In this document: positions 17,339-25,878 of the stretch, in pieces
Layout: each line of letters opens with the position of its first letter
Numbering within the stretch: position 1 is the first letter of the stretch
Origin: Streptomyces malaysiense
Lineage (GTDB): Bacteria > Actinomycetota > Actinomycetes > Streptomycetales > Streptomycetaceae
DNA length: 64,000 nucleotides
NCBI RefSeq assembly: GCF_000980885.2
Contig: NZ_LBDA02000006.1
Location: 1 to 64,000 of the forward strand
Reading direction: 5' to 3'
The notes under the pieces: generated by a model
Databases searched by the model: none
Told to the model about the DNA's origin: nothing
Seen by the model: the letters and a program-made list of their open reading frames with translations, nothing else
Program-made: the position numbers and the translations under genes

Positions 17339-18574
17339 CTAGGGCACCCCCAGCTCGAACAACGCGTACCCGGCGTACGAGCCGGAGGCCAGCGCGGCGA
17401 ACGCGAGGACCGTGCACAGCATCGGCAGGGAGAGCCGGCGCAGGGCGGAGGCCAGTGGGAGGAACAGGGGGAAGCAGGGGAGCAGATAGCGCGAGACGTT
17501 GGCGAAGATCTGCTGGCTGCCGAGGACCAGGGCCAGGGTGAGAACCGTGTACACCACCAGTACCGCCGGCGGCCGCAGTCGTATCAGCAGCGGCAGCAGC
17601 GTGCAGGCGAGCAGGACGACACCCACGCCGATCATGTCCGCGTAGGGGTAGGCGAAGAGGTAGTCGCCGAACCGGCCCACCGGTACCGACCGCAGCACGT
17701 CCAGGGTCTGGCTGCCCCAGTCGAAGCGGTGCGCCCACGCGCCCGACTGGAGCTTGAAGTAGCCGCCGAGGTCGCCCATCCGGTCACCGACCCACAGCAG
17801 ATAGCCGAGCAGCCCGAGCGGGGCCAGCGCCAGGGCCAGCAGCGGCCGCACCACACCGTCCTCGCGGCGCCGCACCGCCAGCAGCGCCGCCACCGCCAGC
17901 GCGGCGATCAGCGCGGCGGCCGTGGGCCGGTTGAGCCCCGCGCTGAAGGTGAGCACCCCGGCGGCGAGCCAGCGCCGGGTCAGCACGGCGTAGCAGGCCC
18001 AGACGGCCAGGGCCACGTAGAGGGAGTCGGAGTAGACCGCCCACTCCACGCCCGAGCCCGGCCACACCGCCCACAGCCCGGCCGCGGCGAACCCCGCGCG
18101 CCGGCCGCCGAAGCGTTCCGCCACCGCGTAGACGCCGAGCGCGGCCGCGAAGGACGCGAGGATCGACACCAGCAGCCCGGCGCCGTACGAGCCGAGGCCG
18201 GTCACCGCGGAGGTCATCCGGATCAGCGCGGGGTACAGCGGGAAGAACGCCGCCGAGTTGCCCTCCAGCGTGATCATCCCGGTGGCGCCCGGTACGGGGA
18301 CCAGCTTCGGGTCGTAACCGTGCAGCGCGATCTGCTGGTACCACCAGCCGTCCCAGGTCGCCAGCACGTCCCAGGCGTGCGCCCCGCCGCCGAAGCGGGG
18401 GTCCTTGGCCCGGTAGTCACCGGCGGCGGACAGCAGGTACATGAAGGAGCAGAAGCCGGCCAGCTTCAGCGCGCCGAACACGGCGAGGACCGGCCCGTGC
18501 CGGCGGGCGGCCAGGCGCAGGCGGGAGCCGGGTGCGAGGGCCGGGGCGAGGGGCCGCGGCAGGGTCGCCGTCAC
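17339..18574 (-). CDS. PIG-V-like membrane mannosyltransferase/glycosyltransferase
   Basis: A 411-residue polytopic membrane protein with about 9-11 hydrophobic helices. The segment ATWDGWWYQQIALHGY near residue 75 is the usual first-loop motif of actinobacterial PIG-V/GT-C-like transferases, which take sugar from polyprenyl-phosphate donors on the outer face of the membrane. SAAFFPLYPALIR and WAVYSDSLYVALA follow, also typical. The GTG start at 18574 overlaps the stop of the GT2 gene by four bases, so it is coupled to a likely polyprenyl-phosphate-sugar synthase. Acceptor unknown. The third domain of such pathways is a membrane or secreted acceptor; the next upstream membrane protein is one candidate. 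Confidence 0.82.
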   Translation of the reverse strand: MTATLPRPLAPALAPGSRLRLAARRHGPVLAVFGALKLAGFCSFMYLLSAAGDYRAKDPRFGGGAHAWDVLATWDGWWYQQIALHGYDPKLVPVPGATGMITLEGNSAAFFPLYPALIRMTSAVTGLGSYGAGLLVSILASFAAALGVYAVAERFGGRRAGFAAAGLWAVWPGSGVEWAVYSDSLYVALAVWACYAVLTRRWLAAGVLTFSAGLNRPTAAALIAALAVAALLAVRRREDGVVRPLLALALAPLGLLGYLLWVGDRMGDLGGYFKLQSGAWAHRFDWGSQTLDVLRSVPVGRFGDYLFAYPYADMIGVGVVLLACTLLPLLIRLRPPAVLVVYTVLTLALVLGSQQIFANVSRYLLPCFPLFLPLASALRRLSLPMLCTVLAFAALASGSYAGYALFELGVP

Positions 18575-19398
18575 GCGGCCGGACGGGGACGGCGGGCACG
18601 CGTGCCCGCGGCGGCCGGGGTGCGCCGCATCCGGGCGATCCCGCGCAGGTCGGCCAGCGCGGTGGCGAGGATGTCGACACTGCTGTCGGGGTCGTCCACC
18701 CAGTCCACCGGTACCTCGTGGATCCTGAGCCCGGCCCGTTCGGCGAGCACCAGCAGCTCGGTGTCGAAGAACCAGTGCTCGTCCCGCACCAGCGGCAGCA
18801 GCCGCTCGGCGGTCTCGCGGCGCACCGCCTTGAAGCCGCACTGCGCGTCCGAGAAGCCGACGGCGAGCGCCCAGTGCAGCAGCGTGTTGTAGCAGCGCGA
18901 GATCACCTCGCGCTTGGGCCCGCGCACCACCCGCGCGCCGGCCGCGAGCCGGGTGCCGATGGCCAGGTCGGAGTGGCCGGATATCAGCGGCGCGACGAGC
19001 GGCAGCAGCGCCGCGAGTCCGGTGGACAGGTCGACGTCCACATACGCCAGCACCGGCGCCCGGGACCCCGACCAGGCCGCCCGCAGCGCCCGGCCGCGGC
19101 CCTTCACCGGCAGCCGCAGCGAGGTCACCTCGGGGATGTCCAGGGCGAGCCGGGCCGCGATGTGCGGGGTGCGGTCGGTGCTCGCGTTGTCGGCGATCGT
19201 GATCCGGAAGGGGTAGGGGAACGTGTCCCGCAGATGGGCGTGCAGCCGCCGGACGTTCGGCTCCAGGTCCTTCTCCTCGTTGAACACCGGCACGACCAGG
19301 TCCAGTACGGGCTCGTCGTGGTGGACGGGCAGCGGGGCGCGCCGGGGCGCGGGGGCCTGGACCGGCGTGGCGGGCCGGGCCGGTCGGATGCTGATCAT
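18571..19398 (-). CDS. GT2 family glycosyltransferase (dolichyl/polyprenyl-phosphate sugar synthase-like)
   Basis: A 275-residue cytoplasmic GT-A enzyme. It has LDLVVPVFNEEKDLEPNV, the donor-binding Asp in ITIADNASTDRTP, the metal-binding DxD-like APVLAYVDVDLSTGL, and SDAQCGFKAVRRE, a segment seen in DPM1/GtrB-type polyprenyl-phosphate sugar synthases. It lacks the C-terminal membrane anchor of GtrB proteins. The start at 19398 overlaps the end of the upstream membrane-protein gene (ATGA), and its own end overlaps the mannosyltransferase. It probably charges a lipid carrier for that membrane transferase. The identity of the sugar cannot be read from sequence. Confidence 0.88.
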   Translation of the reverse strand: MISIRPARPATPVQAPAPRRAPLPVHHDEPVLDLVVPVFNEEKDLEPNVRRLHAHLRDTFPYPFRITIADNASTDRTPHIAARLALDIPEVTSLRLPVKGRGRALRAAWSGSRAPVLAYVDVDLSTGLAALLPLVAPLISGHSDLAIGTRLAAGARVVRGPKREVISRCYNTLLHWALAVGFSDAQCGFKAVRRETAERLLPLVRDEHWFFDTELLVLAERAGLRIHEVPVDWVDDPDSSVDILATALADLRGIARMRRTPAAAGTRARRPRPAA

Positions 19399-19997
19399 GT
19401 GGTTCCCCGTTCGCTGTTCGCGGTGGCGGTCGTGGTGGGCGGCGGGGCCGAGGCCGTCTCGGGAGGGTTCGGCGGGTACGACGTGGCCGGCGTCGTACCG
19501 GGAGCACCGGGCGTCGACGTCGCTCCGTCCGGAAACGGGGAGGAGGTCGATGACGAACCCGGGTCCGAACTCCGGGTCGAAGCCGGTGTCGAACTCGGGG
19601 CCGGACCCTGGGTCGAACTCGGTGTCGAACTCGGCGACGTGGTCGGCGAGACGGTGGACGTACCGCTCGGCGGGGCCGAGGGCGAGGGCGCCGGGCTGGT
19701 GGCGGGCCGGGGCCCCGGCCCGCCGGGCAGCACCTCGGTGTTCCCGTGCGGCCACAGGAACAGCCCGAGGCCGATCCCCGCGACCACCGCCGCGGAACCG
19801 GCGGCCCGGTACGCCGCGCGCACCCGGCGGCGGGTGCGCACCCCCGCCCGCAGCCGCTCCCGGTGCCGCGGCTCGAACGGGGCCGGCTCCTGCGTCCGGT
19901 GCATCAGCCGCGTCAGCCGCTGTTCAAAACCGTCGGGCCCCTCGGTGCCGTCGGCCCCGCCGAGACCGGTCCCCTCCACGTGATTCCCGAGCTTCAT
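19395..19997 (-). CDS. One-pass membrane protein with Ser/Thr/Pro-rich outer domain (possible anti-sigma or stalk)
   Basis: A 200-residue protein with three parts: a charged N-terminus with EQRLTRLMHRTQEP and an Arg-rich stretch (residues ~1-60); one hydrophobic helix, AAGSAAVVAGIGLGLFLW (about 66-84); and roughly 115 residues dominated by Ser, Thr, Pro and Gly. Cytoplasmic head, single helix and position directly behind a sigma factor suggest an anti-sigma-like partner, but no zinc-binding HxxxCxxC motif is present. The ATG at 19997 is chosen over a GTG one codon upstream for ribosome-site spacing. It overlaps the GT2 gene by four bases. Its tail looks like an O-glycosylation substrate, which is inference. 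Confidence 0.72.
   Translation of the reverse strand: MKLGNHVEGTGLGGADGTEGPDGFEQRLTRLMHRTQEPAPFEPRHRERLRAGVRTRRRVRAAYRAAGSAAVVAGIGLGLFLWPHGNTEVLPGGPGPRPATSPAPSPSAPPSGTSTVSPTTSPSSTPSSTQGPAPSSTPASTRSSDPGSSSTSSPFPDGATSTPGAPGTTPATSYPPNPPETASAPPPTTTATANSERGTT
19545..19665 (-). repeat. Degenerate short repeats encoding Ser/Thr/Pro-rich stalk
   Basis: The stalk-coding part contains imperfect tandem copies around the core GTCGAACTCGG / GGGTCGAACTC (plus strand), for example at 19600-19645. They expand the Ser/Thr/Pro content of the outer domain and are likely to vary in number between strains by slippage. No effect beyond stalk length is inferred. Confidence 0.5.
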
Positions 19998-20000
19998 CAC

Positions 20001-20507
20001 TCACCCCACCGGCTCGACGACGTCCGACAGCAACTGCCGCAGCCGGGCCACCCCGCGCGCGGCATGGGACCGTGCGGTGCCGACCGGGCAGCCGAGGGTC
20101 TCGGCCACCTGCCGGTCGGGCAGGTCCTGGTAGTAGCGCAGGACCACGGCGGCCCGCTGGCGCGGCGTCAGCCGCGCGAGGGCGGCCTCCAGACGGGAGC
20201 GTTCGGCCACGGTCGCCGACAGATCACCGCCGGCCGCCACCTCGGGCAGCTCCTCCACGGGCCGCTCGCCCCACCAGCGCCGCCGCGCCGACCGGGCCGC
20301 CGCCCGCGCCAGCACCGTGCGCACGTACGCCTCCGGCGCCTCGTCGGCCACCTTCGGCCAGGCGAACCACAGCTTGACCAAGGACTCCTGCAACAGGTCC
20401 TCGGCACGGTGCCGATCGCCCCCGGTGAGCAGACGGGCCAGGTGGCACAGGACCGACCAGCGGGCCGCCACGAACGCGTCGTACTCACCGGCCCGAGCCT
20501 GCTCCAT
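20001..20507 (-). CDS. SigE-family ECF RNA polymerase sigma factor
   Basis: A 168-residue sigma-70 family protein: region 2 around YDAFVAARWSVLCHLARLL and RAEDLLQESLVKLWFAW, region 4 around LARLTPRQRAAVVLRYYQD and VAETLGCPVGTARSHAARG. Length and motif spacing fit the SigE family of actinobacteria. The ATG at 20507 is preferred over a GTG two codons upstream because GGGGA sits eight bases before it. It heads an overlapping operon with the stalked membrane protein, GT2 and the mannosyltransferase, so the glycosyltransferases are probably co-regulated with it, perhaps autogenously. Confidence 0.9.
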   Translation of the reverse strand: MEQARAGEYDAFVAARWSVLCHLARLLTGGDRHRAEDLLQESLVKLWFAWPKVADEAPEAYVRTVLARAAARSARRRWWGERPVEELPEVAAGGDLSATVAERSRLEAALARLTPRQRAAVVLRYYQDLPDRQVAETLGCPVGTARSHAARGVARLRQLLSDVVEPVG

Positions 20508-20635
20508 TCCCACGGTCCCCGTTCTCGCCGGCGCTCTTCACAAGGGGTAAGGCCCTGGACCCCCTCGTACGCTGCACCCGCGGCACGTGATCCGCGTCAC
20601 GCGCGGCCGCCGCACCGGCGCGGCCGGTCCCGGAC

Positions 20636-22885
20636 TCAGCCGGCGCCCGGACCCCGCGGGACCCGCAGCAGCAGCGCCGCCCGCCCCGGCACCGTGAGTT
20701 CCGTGCCCGCCGGGTACGCCGTGCCGGGCGCCGCCGACTGGTCCTCGCGGGAGGTGTCCACCACCATCTCGTAGCGCTCGGCCCACGGCGGGCCCGGCAG
20801 CACGAAGCCGGTCGGCTCCGCGCCCGCGTGCAGCACGGCGAGGAAGCTGTCGTCCACCACCTGCGCGCCCCGCTCGTCACGGCCCGGGATGTCCCGTCCG
20901 GACAGGTACATGCCGAGCGTGGCCGCGGGCGCGTACCAGTCGCCCTCGGTCATCTCCGCGCCCCGCGCGGTGAACCAGGCCAGGTCGCGCAGCCCGTCCG
21001 CGGCCTGCGCCCGCCCGGAGAAGAAGGCGCGCCGGCGCAGCACCGGATGCCGGTGGCGCAGCGCGATCAGCCGCGAGGTGAGGGAGAGCAGATCCCGCCA
21101 GCCCGGCTCCTCCAGGAGCGACCAGTCCAGCCAGCCGGTCGCGTTGTCCTGGCAGTACGCGTTGTTGTTGCCGCCCTGGGTGCGCCCGAACTCGTCGCCG
21201 GCCACCAGCATCGGCACCCCGGTGGACAGCAGCAGCGTGGTGAGCAGATTGCGCAGCTGCCGGCGGCGCAGGGCCCGGACGTCCGCGTCCGCCGTCTCAC
21301 CCTCCGCGCCGCAGTTCCAGGACCGGTTGTCGTCGGTGCCGTCCCGGTTGTCCTCGCCGTTGGCCTCGTTGTGCTTGCGCTCGTACGACACCAGGTCCCG
21401 CAGCGTGAAGCCGTCGTGCGCGGTGACGAAGTTGACCGAGGAGTACGGGCGGCGCCCGCCCCAGGCGTACAGGTCGCTGGAGCCGGACAGCCGGTAGCCC
21501 ATCTCGCGCACGTCGGGCAGCGCGTGCCGCCAGAAGTCGCGGACGGTGTCCCGGTAGCGGTCGTTCCACTCGGCCCACAGCGGCGGGAAGGCGCCCACCT
21601 GGTAGCCGCCGGAGCCGACGTCCCAGGGCTCGGCGATGAGCTTGACCCGGCGCAGCACCGGGTCCTGGGCGATCACCGCGAGGAAGGGCGAGAGCATGTC
21701 CACGTCGTGCATCGAGCGGGCGAGCGCCGCCGCGAGGTCGAAGCGGAAGCCGTCCACGCCCATCTCGGTCACCCAGTAACGCAGCGAGTCGGTGATCAGC
21801 CGCAGTACCTGGGGCCGCACCACGTGCAGGGTGTTGCCGCAGCCGGTGTAGTCCGCGTAGCGGCGGGCGTCGTCCTGGAGCCGGTAGTAGGCGCGGTTGT
21901 CGATGCCCTTCAGCGACAGCGTCGGCCCGAGTTCCCCGGCCTCCGCGGTGTGGTTGTAGACCACGTCGAGGATGACCTCGATGCCGGCCGCGTGCAGCGC
22001 GCGCACCATCCGCTTGAACTCGCCGACCTGCTGCCCGGCCGTACCGGAGGCGGCGTAGGCGGCGTGCGGGGCGAAGTAGCCGACGGAGTTGTAACCCCAG
22101 TAGTCGGACAGGCCCCGGCGCAGCAGGTGGTCCTCGTGCGCGAACTGGTGGACGGGCAGCAGCTCCACCGCCGTCACGCCCAGCCGCACCAGGTGTTCGA
22201 CGGCGGCCGGGTGGGCGAGCCCGGCGTAGGTGCCGCGCAGTTGTTCGGGGACGCCGGGGTGCAGCCGGGTGAAGCCGCGGACGTGCAGCTCGTAGATGAC
22301 CGAGTCCGCCCAGGGCGTCTTGGGGCGGCGGTCGTCGGACCAGTCGTCGTCGTCGTGGACGACGACACCCTTCGGGACGTGGGGCGCCGAGTCCCGCTCG
22401 TCGCGCACCGTGTCGGCGACGTGCTGCTCCGGCCAGTCCCGCACATGGCCGTACACCTCGGCCGGGAGGGTGAATTCGCCGTCCACCGCCCGCGCGTACG
22501 GATCGAGGAGCAGCTTCGCCGGATTCCAGCGGGCGCCGGTCCACGGGTCCCAGCGGCCGTCCACCCGGTAGCCGTACCGCTGTCCGGGCAGCACACCCGG
22601 CACGAAGCCGTGCCAGATCTCGTGCGTCAGCTCGGTCAGCGGGACGCGTGTCTCGCGGCCGTCCGCGTCGAACAGGCACAGCCGGACCGCCTGTGCCCCG
22701 GCCGCCCAGAGCGCGAAGTTGGTGCCCGCCACCCCGTCCGGGCCGACCCGGAACCGGGCCCCCAGCGGCGTCGACGCCCCCGGCCACACCGGCGGTCCGG
22801 GCACCGGGGCGCGCCGGGCTCCGTTCGTCGAGGGCGCCGCGGCCCGCCCCTTGGCCGGTGCCCGCTGCTCGGCTGCGCTCGTCAC
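20636..22885 (-). CDS. glgX: Glycogen debranching enzyme (isoamylase type)
   Basis: A 749-residue GH13_11 enzyme that hydrolyses alpha-1,6 branches of phosphorylase-limit glycogen. N-terminal CBM48-type beta-domain (residues ~45-150), then the barrel with VILDVVYNHTAEAG, nucleophile Asp in DGFRFDLAAALAR, acid/base Glu in KLIAEPWDVG and the transition-state Asp in FVTAHDGFTLRDLV. All catalytic positions are visible. The GTG at 22885 is chosen because AGAGGGG precedes it; the first ~40 residues are Ala/Pro-rich and unconserved. It is a single gene facing away from the L,D-transpeptidase genes and belongs functionally with glgP and glgE. Confidence 0.95.
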   Translation of the reverse strand: MTSAAEQRAPAKGRAAAPSTNGARRAPVPGPPVWPGASTPLGARFRVGPDGVAGTNFALWAAGAQAVRLCLFDADGRETRVPLTELTHEIWHGFVPGVLPGQRYGYRVDGRWDPWTGARWNPAKLLLDPYARAVDGEFTLPAEVYGHVRDWPEQHVADTVRDERDSAPHVPKGVVVHDDDDWSDDRRPKTPWADSVIYELHVRGFTRLHPGVPEQLRGTYAGLAHPAAVEHLVRLGVTAVELLPVHQFAHEDHLLRRGLSDYWGYNSVGYFAPHAAYAASGTAGQQVGEFKRMVRALHAAGIEVILDVVYNHTAEAGELGPTLSLKGIDNRAYYRLQDDARRYADYTGCGNTLHVVRPQVLRLITDSLRYWVTEMGVDGFRFDLAAALARSMHDVDMLSPFLAVIAQDPVLRRVKLIAEPWDVGSGGYQVGAFPPLWAEWNDRYRDTVRDFWRHALPDVREMGYRLSGSSDLYAWGGRRPYSSVNFVTAHDGFTLRDLVSYERKHNEANGEDNRDGTDDNRSWNCGAEGETADADVRALRRRQLRNLLTTLLLSTGVPMLVAGDEFGRTQGGNNNAYCQDNATGWLDWSLLEEPGWRDLLSLTSRLIALRHRHPVLRRRAFFSGRAQAADGLRDLAWFTARGAEMTEGDWYAPAATLGMYLSGRDIPGRDERGAQVVDDSFLAVLHAGAEPTGFVLPGPPWAERYEMVVDTSREDQSAAPGTAYPAGTELTVPGRAALLLRVPRGPGAG

Positions 22886-23153
22886 CTGTCGGCCCCTCTT
22901 CCAGTGGCTCGGCCCGGGGCGGCGCAGCCCGCCGCCCCGGGCCGCCGGGCAGGCCCGAAGGCACCCGGACGGACCCGGCGCGGCACAGCGCCCCGGGCCG
23001 CCGGCGGACCCGGCCGCCCGGTGCGGCCGCGCCCCTCGGCTCCGGTGCGGGCGCGGCGATCGGCTCCCCGACGTGTCGTCCTTCCCACAGTTCTGCCCAC
23101 CGCATGGCTCGCACTCACGTTTCCCAGGAGCGTGCCCGCTCGTTGAGCAGCGC

Positions 23154-24377
23154 GTGAGGCACGTACATGGGCGCGCACGGCGCGCGGGGGCCGCACTGGC
23201 GGCCGTACTGACATGGGCCGGACTGCTGGCCGGATGCTCCGCGGGCGGCTCGGGCCCGCTGGGCCTGGGCGGCAGACCCGGCGGAACCTCGGCACCCGGG
23301 GACACGATCCGGATCGCCCCGGACGACGGCAGCACTGCCGTCCCCCAGAGCACGCGGCTGCGGGTGCGGGTGCCCGACGGCCGCCTGGAGAAGGTGAAGG
23401 TCGTCAAGGAACAGGACGCGCGGGCCAGCCAGGTCCCCGGGCACCTCAGCGCCGACGGACTGACCTGGCGGCCGGACGACGACCGGCTGGCGCTCGCCGC
23501 CAGGTACACCGTGGACGCGGTGGCACTGGACTCCGGCGGCCGCCGCTCGGCCCGGCACGCCTCCTTCACCACCTACGTCCCCGGCAAGCGGTTCATCGCC
23601 TACGCCACCCCGGAGAACCGCTCCCTGGTCGGCACCGGGGAGATCGTCTCCCTGGCCTTCAGCACGGACATCGTGAACAAGGCGGCCGTCGAACGCGCGG
23701 TGCGCGTCACCGCGCGGCCCGCGGTGGAGATCCGCGCCCACTGGTTCGGCAAGAACCGGCTCGACTTCCGCCCGGAGAAGTACTGGAAGCCCGGCACCAA
23801 GGTCACCGTCGACCTCGGCCTGCGGGACGTCGAGGCCGCCAAGGGCGTCTACGGGCTCCAGGCCAAGTCGTTCTCCTTCACCATCGGGCGCAGCCAGACC
23901 TCCCTGGTCGACGCGGCGGCGCACACCATGCAGGTGCGGCGTGACGGCCGGCTGCTCGCCACCGTCCCGATCACCGCGGGCGCCCCGGCGAACCCCACCT
24001 ACAACGGCAAGATGGTGGTGATGGAGATGTTGGAGGAGACCCGGATGAACAGTCAGACGGTCGGCTTCGGCGGTGAGTACGACATCCCCGACGTCCCGCA
24101 CGCCATGCGGCTCACCGACTCCGGCACCTTCCTGCACGGCAACTACTGGGACCCGAGCGCTCCCGGCGTGGCCAACGTCAGCCACGGCTGTGTGGGTCTC
24201 AGGGACGTCCAGGGCGGCAGTTCGGACACCCCCGCCGGGTGGTTCTTCGACCGCAGCCTCGTCGGTGACGTCGTGGAGATCGTCAACAGCCAGGACAAGA
24301 CCGTCGACCCGGGCAACGGCTTCGGCGGGTGGAACCTGTCCTGGCAGGCGTGGAAGGCGGGTTCCGCGGTGAAATAG
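23154..24377 (+). CDS. Ig-like L,D-transpeptidase lipoprotein (first of tandem pair)
   Basis: A 407-residue cell-wall crosslinking enzyme that forms 3-3 links between diaminopimelate residues. The N-terminus RHVHGRARRAGAALAAV leads to lipobox LLAGC, so it is a lipoprotein. Two Ig-like domains follow (residues ~50-250), then the YkuD catalytic domain (~255-380) with HGNYW and the active-site Cys in SHGCVGLRD. The architecture matches LdtMt2-type enzymes. The GTG start at 23154 gives a correctly sized lipoprotein signal, though its ribosome site is weak. A close paralog follows after 171 bases. Confidence 0.9.
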   Translation: MRHVHGRARRAGAALAAVLTWAGLLAGCSAGGSGPLGLGGRPGGTSAPGDTIRIAPDDGSTAVPQSTRLRVRVPDGRLEKVKVVKEQDARASQVPGHLSADGLTWRPDDDRLALAARYTVDAVALDSGGRRSARHASFTTYVPGKRFIAYATPENRSLVGTGEIVSLAFSTDIVNKAAVERAVRVTARPAVEIRAHWFGKNRLDFRPEKYWKPGTKVTVDLGLRDVEAAKGVYGLQAKSFSFTIGRSQTSLVDAAAHTMQVRRDGRLLATVPITAGAPANPTYNGKMVVMEMLEETRMNSQTVGFGGEYDIPDVPHAMRLTDSGTFLHGNYWDPSAPGVANVSHGCVGLRDVQGGSSDTPAGWFFDRSLVGDVVEIVNSQDKTVDPGNGFGGWNLSWQAWKAGSAVK

Positions 24378-24548
24378 CCTCGTGGGAGGGCCACAGGGCG
24401 GCGCGCGGGGGGACGGTGCGGGTGGCAGGCGGAAGTTGCGACGGAACGGTGACATTCGCCTGACACCCCGCTCAAATCCGGGCAGTTAGTATTCGCGCAC
24501 CGATGTGGTGGGGAGCGGGCCGAGCAGGCCCGGCGAGGGGAGAACAAC

Positions 24549-25778
24549 TTGAACGTGCGGCCGATATCGGGGGCGTCGGTGGCGAGGCGGCGGCGCGCCG
24601 CAGGGGGGCTCATAGCCGGCTCCCTGGTGCTGTCGCTCGCGGCGTGCGGCGGAAGCGGGGGCGGCAAGGACGGCGGCAAGGACGACGGCAAGGGGGCCGC
24701 GACCCAGCAGGGCCGGCCCTCCACCGCCGCCGTCAGCATCGCCCCGCAGCAGGGGGCCACGGGTGTCGCCACCGACGGCGCCCTGAAGGTCAGCGCGGCC
24801 CGGGGCAAGTTGACGGAGGTCACCGTCAAGAACGCCAAGGGCGCGAAGGTCGCCGGCGACATCGCCGGTGACGGCGGCTCCTGGACGCCGGCCACCCATC
24901 TGGCCGCCGGCACCAGGTACACGGTGCACGCCGTCGCCAAGGACACCGACGGCAAGACCACCACCAAGGACTCCAGCTTCACCACCCTCACCCCGAAGAG
25001 CACCTTCACCGGATACTTCACGCCCGAGGACGGCTCGACGGTCGGTGTCGGCATGCCGTTCTCCGTCAACTTCTCCCGGGGGATCACCCATCCCGGCGCC
25101 GTCGAGAAGTCCATCAAGATCAAGACGGACCCGCCGGTCGACGTCGAGGGCCACTGGTTCGGCAACGACCGGCTCGACTTCCGCCCCGAGAACTACTGGA
25201 AGTCCGGCACCAAGGTCACCGTCGACCTCGACCTCGACGGTGTCGAGGGCCGCGACGGCGTCTACGGCAAACAGCACAAGACGGTGTCCTTCACCATCGG
25301 CCGCAGCCAGGTCTCCGTCGTGGACGCGAGCAAGCACACGATGAAGGTCACCCGCGACGGCAAGGTGATCAAGACCCTCCCGGTGACCACCGGCAAGCCC
25401 GGTTACGACACCTGGAACGGCCAGATGGTCATCAGCGAGAAGCTGTCCGTGACCCGGATGAACAGCGAGACGGTCGGCTACGGCGGCGAGTACGACATCA
25501 AGGACGTCCCGCACGCCATGCGCCTGACCACCTCCGGCACCTTCGCGCACGGCAACTACTGGGGCGGCGGCGCCTTCGGCAACTACAACTCCAGCCACGG
25601 CTGCATCGGCCTGCGCGACGTGAAGGGCGGCTACGACTCCGCGACGCCGGCCGCGTGGTTCTTCGACCACTCGATCCTCGGCGACGTGGTGGTCGTCAAG
25701 CACTCCCACGAGAAGACCGTGGACCCGGCGAACGGGCTCAACGGCTGGAACCTGTCCTGGGCGGACTGGAAGAAGTAG
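24549..25778 (+). CDS. Ig-like L,D-transpeptidase lipoprotein (second of tandem pair)
   Basis: A 409-residue paralog of the preceding gene. Signal RRRRAAGGLIAGSLVLSLAAC has a lipobox ending in Cys, followed by a Gly/Lys-rich linker, two Ig-like domains and a YkuD domain with HGNYW and SHGCIGLRDV. The two proteins share long identical stretches such as EYDI.DVPHAMRLT and NGWNLSW-like ends. Start: TTG at 24549 with GAGGGGAG ten bases upstream; a GTG two codons downstream is possible. A hairpin terminator follows. The tandem arrangement points to duplication with some sequence divergence in the Ig domains. Confidence 0.92.
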   Translation: MNVRPISGASVARRRRAAGGLIAGSLVLSLAACGGSGGGKDGGKDDGKGAATQQGRPSTAAVSIAPQQGATGVATDGALKVSAARGKLTEVTVKNAKGAKVAGDIAGDGGSWTPATHLAAGTRYTVHAVAKDTDGKTTTKDSSFTTLTPKSTFTGYFTPEDGSTVGVGMPFSVNFSRGITHPGAVEKSIKIKTDPPVDVEGHWFGNDRLDFRPENYWKSGTKVTVDLDLDGVEGRDGVYGKQHKTVSFTIGRSQVSVVDASKHTMKVTRDGKVIKTLPVTTGKPGYDTWNGQMVISEKLSVTRMNSETVGYGGEYDIKDVPHAMRLTTSGTFAHGNYWGGGAFGNYNSSHGCIGLRDVKGGYDSATPAAWFFDHSILGDVVVVKHSHEKTVDPANGLNGWNLSWADWKK

Positions 25779-25812
25779 TCCCCTCGGGGACGGGGCGAGC
25801 CTCGTGCGACGT

Positions 25813-25849
25813 GCGGGCCCGGTGCTGTGACCTACGGCACCGGGCCCGC
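25813..25849 (+). terminator. Hairpin terminator after second L,D-transpeptidase
   Basis: A perfect 13-bp stem (GCGGGCCCGGTGC, 25813-25825, with 25837-25849) and an 11-base loop lie 35 bases after the stop codon. There is no U-tract. It also separates this gene from the enoyl-CoA hydratase gene 30 bases on. Confidence 0.7.
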
Positions 25850-25878
25850 CGCCGTTAGTCGCCGTTAACCTGAGCCGT

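Noticed and set aside
20828..23146. 772-codon plus-strand frame opposite glgX
   Set aside because: It mirrors the GC3 pattern of glgX, has no family motifs, and glgX itself is unambiguous.
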